Shown here in pieces: positions 5,616 through 9,215 of a DNA stretch of 9,215 nt. The notes under the pieces are model-generated. The model made no database searches. It was not told the DNA's origin and saw only the letters and a list, made by a program, of their open reading frames with translations. The position numbers and the translations under genes are program-made. The first letter of the stretch is position 1, and each line of letters starts with the position of its first letter. The stretch spans positions 1 through 9,215 of the forward strand of contig JAUHZW010000073.1 of NCBI GenBank assembly GCA_030425745.1, in the 5' to 3' direction. This stretch comes from Actinomycetes bacterium. Lineage in GTDB: Bacteria; Actinomycetota; Actinomycetes; S36-B12.

Positions 5616-7049
5616 ATGTCCACTGTGACCACGCCCACAGGCCTGCTGATCGGCGGCGAGTGGCAGCAGACCGCGGATCGCCTCCAGGTGATCGATCCGG
5701 CCACGTTCACGGTGCTCGCGGAGATCGGCAATGCCTCGGTGGCCGACGGCCTCGATGCCGTCCGGGCGGCCCATGACGCATTCCAGACGTGGTCGGTGAC
5801 GCCGCCGCGTCAGCGCGCTGAAGTGCTGCGCAAGGCGTTCGAGATCATGACGGCCGAGATCGAGACGTGTGCTCGCATCATCTCGCTGGAGAACGGCAAG
5901 GCGTGGCGCGATGCCATGGGTGAGGCGACCTATGCGGCGGAGTTCTTCCGCTGGTTCTCCGAGGAGGCGTGCCGGATCGCCGGAGACTTCCGGACGGCTC
6001 CGGGTGGCGACAAGACGATCGTCGTCGATCACCGTCCCATGGGTGTGGCGTACATGATCACGCCGTGGAACTTCCCGGCCGCGATGGCTACCCGCAAGCT
6101 GGCCCCGGCGCTGGCGGCGGGGTGCACGGCGGTCCTGAAGCCGGCCAGCGAGACCCCGTTGACCGCACTGTGGATCGGTGACGTGCTGCAGCGTGCGGGC
6201 GCTCCGGCCGGCGTGGTCAACATCATCACCACGAAGCAGACCGGCCCGGTGTCGGAGGCGATCCTGGCTGATGACCGGGTGGCGACGCTGTCGTTCACCG
6301 GCTCGACTTACGTCGGCAAGATGCTGCTGAAGCAGACGGCCGAGCGGGTGCTGCCGTCATCCATGGAACTCGGCGGCAATGCCCCCTTCGTGGTCTTCGA
6401 GGGCACGGACGTCGACGCCGCGATCTCCGGCGCGATGGTGGCCAAGATGCGCAACGGGGGAGCAGCCTGCACGGCGGCGAACCGCTTCTACGTGCACGCG
6501 TCCCTGGCGGAGGAGTTCTCCACGAAACTGGAGGACGCGTTCGCGAACCTGAAGATCGGCCCGGGCATCGAGCAGGACAACGACCTCGGTGCGATGGTGT
6601 CGGAGAAGGAGCGCGACAAGATCGTCGAGCTCATCCAGCAGGCCGTGGGTGAGGGCGTTGTCGCCAAGCCGGCATCGACGGTTCCAGAGCTCGGTGCCTT
6701 CATCGCCCCGACGGTGGTGCGCGACGTGCAGCACGGAACGACGCTGACGAAGAACGAGATCTTCGGCCCGGTCGCGCCCATCGTCACGTTCGAGGATGAG
6801 GAGGACGGCATCCGGATGGCGAACGACACCGAGTACGGGCTGATCTCCTATGTCTACGCCGCGGACCCGGGCACCGGCATCCGGCTTGCCCGGCGTATGG
6901 AGTCGGGCATGGTCGCGGTCAACCGCGGACTGGCCTCGGACCCGGCTGCACCGTTCGGCGGCATGAAGGAGTCCGGTCTGGGCCGTGAGGGCGGCTTCGC
7001 CGGCATCCACGAGTTCCTCGAGACGCAGTACTACGCCGTCGACCTGTAG
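5616..7049 (+). CDS. gabD: Aldehyde dehydrogenase, succinate-semialdehyde dehydrogenase type
   Basis: This 477-residue cytoplasmic enzyme most likely oxidises succinate semialdehyde to succinate, joining GABA or 2-oxoglutarate decarboxylation routes to the TCA cycle. ALDH landmarks are complete: TPWNFP with oxyanion Asn152, KPASETP with Lys175, FTGST at 227-231, MELGGNAPF with general base Glu251, nucleophile Cys285 in RNGGAACTAANRF, and the late EIFGPV motif. Ser178 sits where NAD-specific ALDHs usually carry Glu, which suggests NADP+ use (inference). The second Cys two residues after the nucleophile, found in human SSADH and E. coli GabD, is Ala287 here, so a disulfide redox switch of that kind is absent. 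Length is typical. Succinate-semialdehyde specificity is inferred from overall similarity; another semialdehyde is possible. The gene is divergent from the carboxypeptidase gene. Confidence 0.85.
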   Translation: MSTVTTPTGLLIGGEWQQTADRLQVIDPATFTVLAEIGNASVADGLDAVRAAHDAFQTWSVTPPRQRAEVLRKAFEIMTAEIETCARIISLENGKAWRDAMGEATYAAEFFRWFSEEACRIAGDFRTAPGGDKTIVVDHRPMGVAYMITPWNFPAAMATRKLAPALAAGCTAVLKPASETPLTALWIGDVLQRAGAPAGVVNIITTKQTGPVSEAILADDRVATLSFTGSTYVGKMLLKQTAERVLPSSMELGGNAPFVVFEGTDVDAAISGAMVAKMRNGGAACTAANRFYVHASLAEEFSTKLEDAFANLKIGPGIEQDNDLGAMVSEKERDKIVELIQQAVGEGVVAKPASTVPELGAFIAPTVVRDVQHGTTLTKNEIFGPVAPIVTFEDEEDGIRMANDTEYGLISYVYAADPGTGIRLARRMESGMVAVNRGLASDPAAPFGGMKESGLGREGGFAGIHEFLETQYYAVDL

Positions 7050-7085
7050 GTCGGCCGGACGGGACACGCCGTCGACCTGTAGGTC
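7033..7085 (+). repeat. 20-base direct repeat spanning the aldehyde dehydrogenase stop codon
   Basis: ACGCCGTCGACCTGTAGGTC occurs at 7033-7052 and again, without a mismatch, at 7066-7085, a period of 33 bases. The first copy encodes the C-terminal AVDL and the TAG stop; the second lies in the same frame and repeats AVDL-stop after ten codons. Each copy contains the imperfect palindrome GACCT-GT-AGGTC. Confidence 0.9.
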
Positions 7086-7122
7086 TGGTGATCGGTCTCA
7101 CGGTGCAGCCATGACCAACTGC

Positions 7123-7157
7123 TGAACACGCACCATGGCAGGGACTAGCGTCGGGCG
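7123..7157 (+). promoter_or_regulatory. Probable leaderless promoter of the MFS exporter
   Basis: TAGCGT at 7146-7151 is followed by exactly six bases and GTG at 7158. TGAACA at 7123-7128 matches four of six bases of TTGACA with an ideal 17-base spacer. No Shine-Dalgarno sequence precedes the GTG, which agrees with a leaderless transcript. Confidence 0.55.
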
Positions 7158-8381
7158 GTGACCTCCGCTGCGCAGTCCCGTCTGACAGCGGGGCTCTATG
7201 TGGTGCTGGGCCTGCAGGTCATGGTGGCCCCGTTGGCCACCAGCTTCTACCTGCCGGGCCTGCCTGAATTGGCCACGGATCTCGGTGGCAGCATCGCCGA
7301 GGCCCAACTGACGGTCTCCTCGGCTCTGGTCGGTCTGGCCGTGGGGCAGTTCTTCCTCGGCTCGATCAGCGATCGCTATGGTCGCCGCCGACCCTTGCTC
7401 ATAGGCATGGGGCTGTTCGTCCTCACCAGCATCCTGTGTGCTCTCGCTCCAAACCTGACCGTGCTGGTCATCCTGCGTTTCCTGCAGGGCCTCGCGGGTG
7501 CTGCAGGCCCCGTGATCGCCCGGGCATCCATCAGGGACATGGCCTCGGGCAGGGAGGCGGCCCAGGGACTGTCCCGCCTGCTCTTCATCGCAGGGATGGC
7601 TCCCGTGGTGGGTCCACTCATCGGTGGACTCATCCTGCTGGTCATGGACTGGCGCGGCCTGTTCCTCGCGCTGGCGGTGGTGGCGGGTGTGGCGCTGGCG
7701 GTCGCCGTGCGGTGGTTCCCCGAGACGCTTCCGCGAGAGCGGAGGCTCGGCGGCAGCCGGGGTGGTCAGCGTGCAGCGATGGCGATGGTGCTGCGCGATC
7801 GCACCGTCGTCACCTTCCTGCTCGTCACGGCCTCTCTGGGGATCGTCAGCTTCGGGTTCTCCAGCACCAGCCCCTTCTACTTCATCGAAGGCTTCGGCCT
7901 GAGTCCTCAGCAGTATGCGGCCATCGTGGCGGCGAACTCGCTGGCCTTTGTCGGCGGTGCCTACGTCAACACCCGAGCGGTCGGTGTCACAGGGCCGCGG
8001 CGGGCGCTGGCCCGTGGCCTGGCTCTGATGTGTCTGACCACGTCCGTCATCCTGGTGACGACCCTGATCGGCACGGGCGTGTGGTGGCCGCTCGTCTTCA
8101 CGGTCCTGACCATGGGTGCCTACGGAGGCATGATCGCCAACTCCCAGGCGTTGGCGCTGAACTCCCACGCGGCGGTGGCCGGAACCGTGTCAGCGCTGCT
8201 GGGCACCGCCCAGTTCATCGGCGGAGCAGTGGTGCCCCCGCTGGTCACGCCCGTCTTGGGGCCGATGATCGCGCTGCCGGTGCTGCTGGTCGGCGCGAGC
8301 GCCGTAGCGCTGGCACTCACGGTGACGTCAAAGGGCGCCCGCTCCGGACGATGGGGAAGACGCTCCGTCGGAGCCGTGTGA
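7158..8381 (+). CDS. MFS drug:proton antiporter, Bcr/CflA-like
   Basis: This 407-residue inner-membrane protein looks like a 12-helix proton-driven exporter of the Bcr/CflA group, whose known members export bicyclomycin, chloramphenicol, sulfonamides or amino-acid-related compounds. The N terminus has the group's FYLPGLPELATDLG pattern after helix 1. Motif A is intact as GSISDRYGRR at residues 67-76 in the loop between helices 2 and 3. RFLQGLAGAAGPVIARA follows in the helix 4 region, and GLSRLLFIAGMAPVVGPLIGG resembles the antiporter motif C of helix 5. Alternating hydrophobic segments continue to the C terminus, ending in a basic tail. The GTG start is supported by the promoter spacing and the placement of helix 1. 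The substrate is unknown. It is downstream of the aldehyde dehydrogenase on the same strand but appears to have its own promoter. Confidence 0.88.
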   Translation: MTSAAQSRLTAGLYVVLGLQVMVAPLATSFYLPGLPELATDLGGSIAEAQLTVSSALVGLAVGQFFLGSISDRYGRRRPLLIGMGLFVLTSILCALAPNLTVLVILRFLQGLAGAAGPVIARASIRDMASGREAAQGLSRLLFIAGMAPVVGPLIGGLILLVMDWRGLFLALAVVAGVALAVAVRWFPETLPRERRLGGSRGGQRAAMAMVLRDRTVVTFLLVTASLGIVSFGFSSTSPFYFIEGFGLSPQQYAAIVAANSLAFVGGAYVNTRAVGVTGPRRALARGLALMCLTTSVILVTTLIGTGVWWPLVFTVLTMGAYGGMIANSQALALNSHAAVAGTVSALLGTAQFIGGAVVPPLVTPVLGPMIALPVLLVGASAVALALTVTSKGARSGRWGRRSVGAV

Positions 8382-8387
8382 GCCGGT

Positions 8388-9131
8388 CTAGCGGCGGAAG
8401 ATCAGCGCGCGCTTGACTTCCTGGATCGCCTTGGTGACCTCGATGCCACGGGGGCAGGCATCGGTGCAGTTGAAGGTCGTGCGGCACCGCCACACGCCCT
8501 CCTTCTCGTTGAGGATCTCCAAGCGCTGCTCGGCACCGTGGTCGCGGCTGTCGAAGATGAACCGATTGGCGGCGACGATCGCGGCGGGACCGAAGTACTG
8601 GCCGTCGGTCCAGTACACCGGGCACGAGGTCGTGCAGCAGGCGCACAGGATGCACTTGGTGCCGTCGTCGAACTTCGCCCGATCCTCGGCGGACTGCAGA
8701 CGCTCGCGGCTCGGCTCGTGACCGTCGGTGATCAAGAACGGCATCACCGCGCGGTAGGCCTCGAAGAACGGATCCATGTCGACGATGAGGTCCTTCTCCA
8801 GCGGAAGGCCCTTGATCGCCTCGACGGTGATCGGCTTGCTGGTGTCGAGGTCCTTCACCAGGGTCTTGCACGCGAGGCGGTTGCGACCGTTGATGCGCAT
8901 GGCGTCGGAGCCGCAGATGCCGTGGCCGCAGGAGCGGCGGAAGCTCAGGGTGCCGTCGATCTCACCCTTGATCTTCTCCATGGCGGTGAGCACGCGGTCG
9001 GTGGGGAAGAGCGCGACCGTGTACTCCTCCCAATGCGGCTCGGCATCGACCTCAGGGAGAAAGCGACGGATCCGGAAGGTGACGTCCGTGGCGACGGGCG
9101 CGGCCACGGGGGCCTCGAGGGTGGCGGTCAT
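8388..9131 (-). CDS. sdhB: Succinate dehydrogenase iron-sulfur subunit
   Basis: SdhB carries electrons from the FAD of SdhA through three iron-sulfur clusters to the quinone site of the membrane anchor in complex II. The 247 residues contain every expected ligand. For [2Fe-2S] they are Cys68, Cys73, Asp76 and Cys88 (SCGHGICGSD...LAC), with Asp in the third position as in E. coli SdhB. For [4Fe-4S] they are Cys160, Cys163, Cys166 and Cys226; for [3Fe-4S], Cys170, Cys216 and Cys222 (CILCACCTTSCP and CRTTFNCTDACP). An Ala/Pro/Val-rich N-terminal extension of about 13 residues precedes the conserved core. The ATG overlaps the sdhA stop by one base (TGATG), so translation is probably coupled. Only six bases separate its stop from that of the convergent exporter gene. 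Confidence 0.97.
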   Translation of the reverse strand: MTATLEAPVAAPVATDVTFRIRRFLPEVDAEPHWEEYTVALFPTDRVLTAMEKIKGEIDGTLSFRRSCGHGICGSDAMRINGRNRLACKTLVKDLDTSKPITVEAIKGLPLEKDLIVDMDPFFEAYRAVMPFLITDGHEPSRERLQSAEDRAKFDDGTKCILCACCTTSCPVYWTDGQYFGPAAIVAANRFIFDSRDHGAEQRLEILNEKEGVWRCRTTFNCTDACPRGIEVTKAIQEVKRALIFRR

Positions 9132-9215
9132 CAGTACTTGCGCTCCATCGGCTCGTAGCGGGTCACGGTGACGGGCTTGTAGTCGAGGGCGACGGTGGCG
9201 GAGCCGTCCTCGGCC
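9131..9215 (-). CDS. sdhA: Succinate dehydrogenase flavoprotein subunit, C-terminal end only
   Basis: Only the last 27 codons and the TGA are in the window. They read AEDGSATVALDYKPV followed by TVTRYEPMERKY-stop, matching the C terminus of actinobacterial SdhA as I remember it (TRYEPMERKY). SdhA holds the covalently bound FAD and oxidises succinate to fumarate. The one-base overlap with sdhB and the gene order sdhA-sdhB support the call. The rest of the operon, probably including the membrane anchor genes, would lie beyond the right edge. Confidence 0.88.
   Translation of the reverse strand, partial: AEDGSATVALDYKPVTVTRYEPMERKY

Noticed and set aside
5556..6032. N-terminal extension of the carboxypeptidase frame into the aldehyde dehydrogenase gene
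   Set aside because: The extension is antisense to conserved ALDH sequence and would bury a clear signal peptide in the middle of the protein.
7098..8168. Minus-strand open frame of 356 codons opposite the exporter
   Set aside because: It is extremely rich in Gln, His, Gly, Asp and Arg without a fold-like pattern, whereas the plus strand encodes a proper 12-helix transporter.

Overview
The window is high-GC DNA with mostly G or C at third codon positions, genes on both strands, and several genes whose start codon sits exactly six bases after a TAnnnT-like -10 hexamer. Together with the protein types (mycobacterial-style SdhB, CNNM/CBS hemolysin-like protein, Bcr/CflA-type exporter) this points to an actinobacterial chromosome, probably of the order Micrococcales or a close relative. 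The genus cannot be fixed from the sequence alone. I see no mobile element, phage gene, CRISPR array, tRNA or rRNA. Gaps between genes are all shorter than 150 bases.

Layout, left to right: the 3' part of icd (NADP-type isocitrate dehydrogenase, +); a spacer with two back-to-back perfect hairpins, the second with a 29-bp stem; an isochorismatase-family cysteine hydrolase (+); a convergent CNNM/CBS/CorC-HlyC membrane protein (-); divergent trpS, tryptophanyl-tRNA synthetase (+); a convergent D-alanyl-D-alanine carboxypeptidase (-); a divergent aldehyde dehydrogenase of the succinate-semialdehyde dehydrogenase group (+); a Bcr/CflA-like MFS exporter (+); and, convergent with it across only 6 bases, sdhB and the last codons of sdhA (-).

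Functionally this is mostly core metabolism. Isocitrate dehydrogenase makes 2-oxoglutarate, the aldehyde dehydrogenase would make succinate from succinate semialdehyde, and succinate dehydrogenase oxidises succinate. Three TCA-linked steps therefore lie within 9 kb, but in separate transcription units. trpS and the carboxypeptidase serve translation and cell-wall maturation. I found no convincing new multi-gene system. The points worth a second look are non-coding: the long perfect hairpin after icd, the repeated leaderless-promoter geometry, a 20-base direct repeat across the aldehyde dehydrogenase stop codon, and three mutually pairing arms around the trpS stop.
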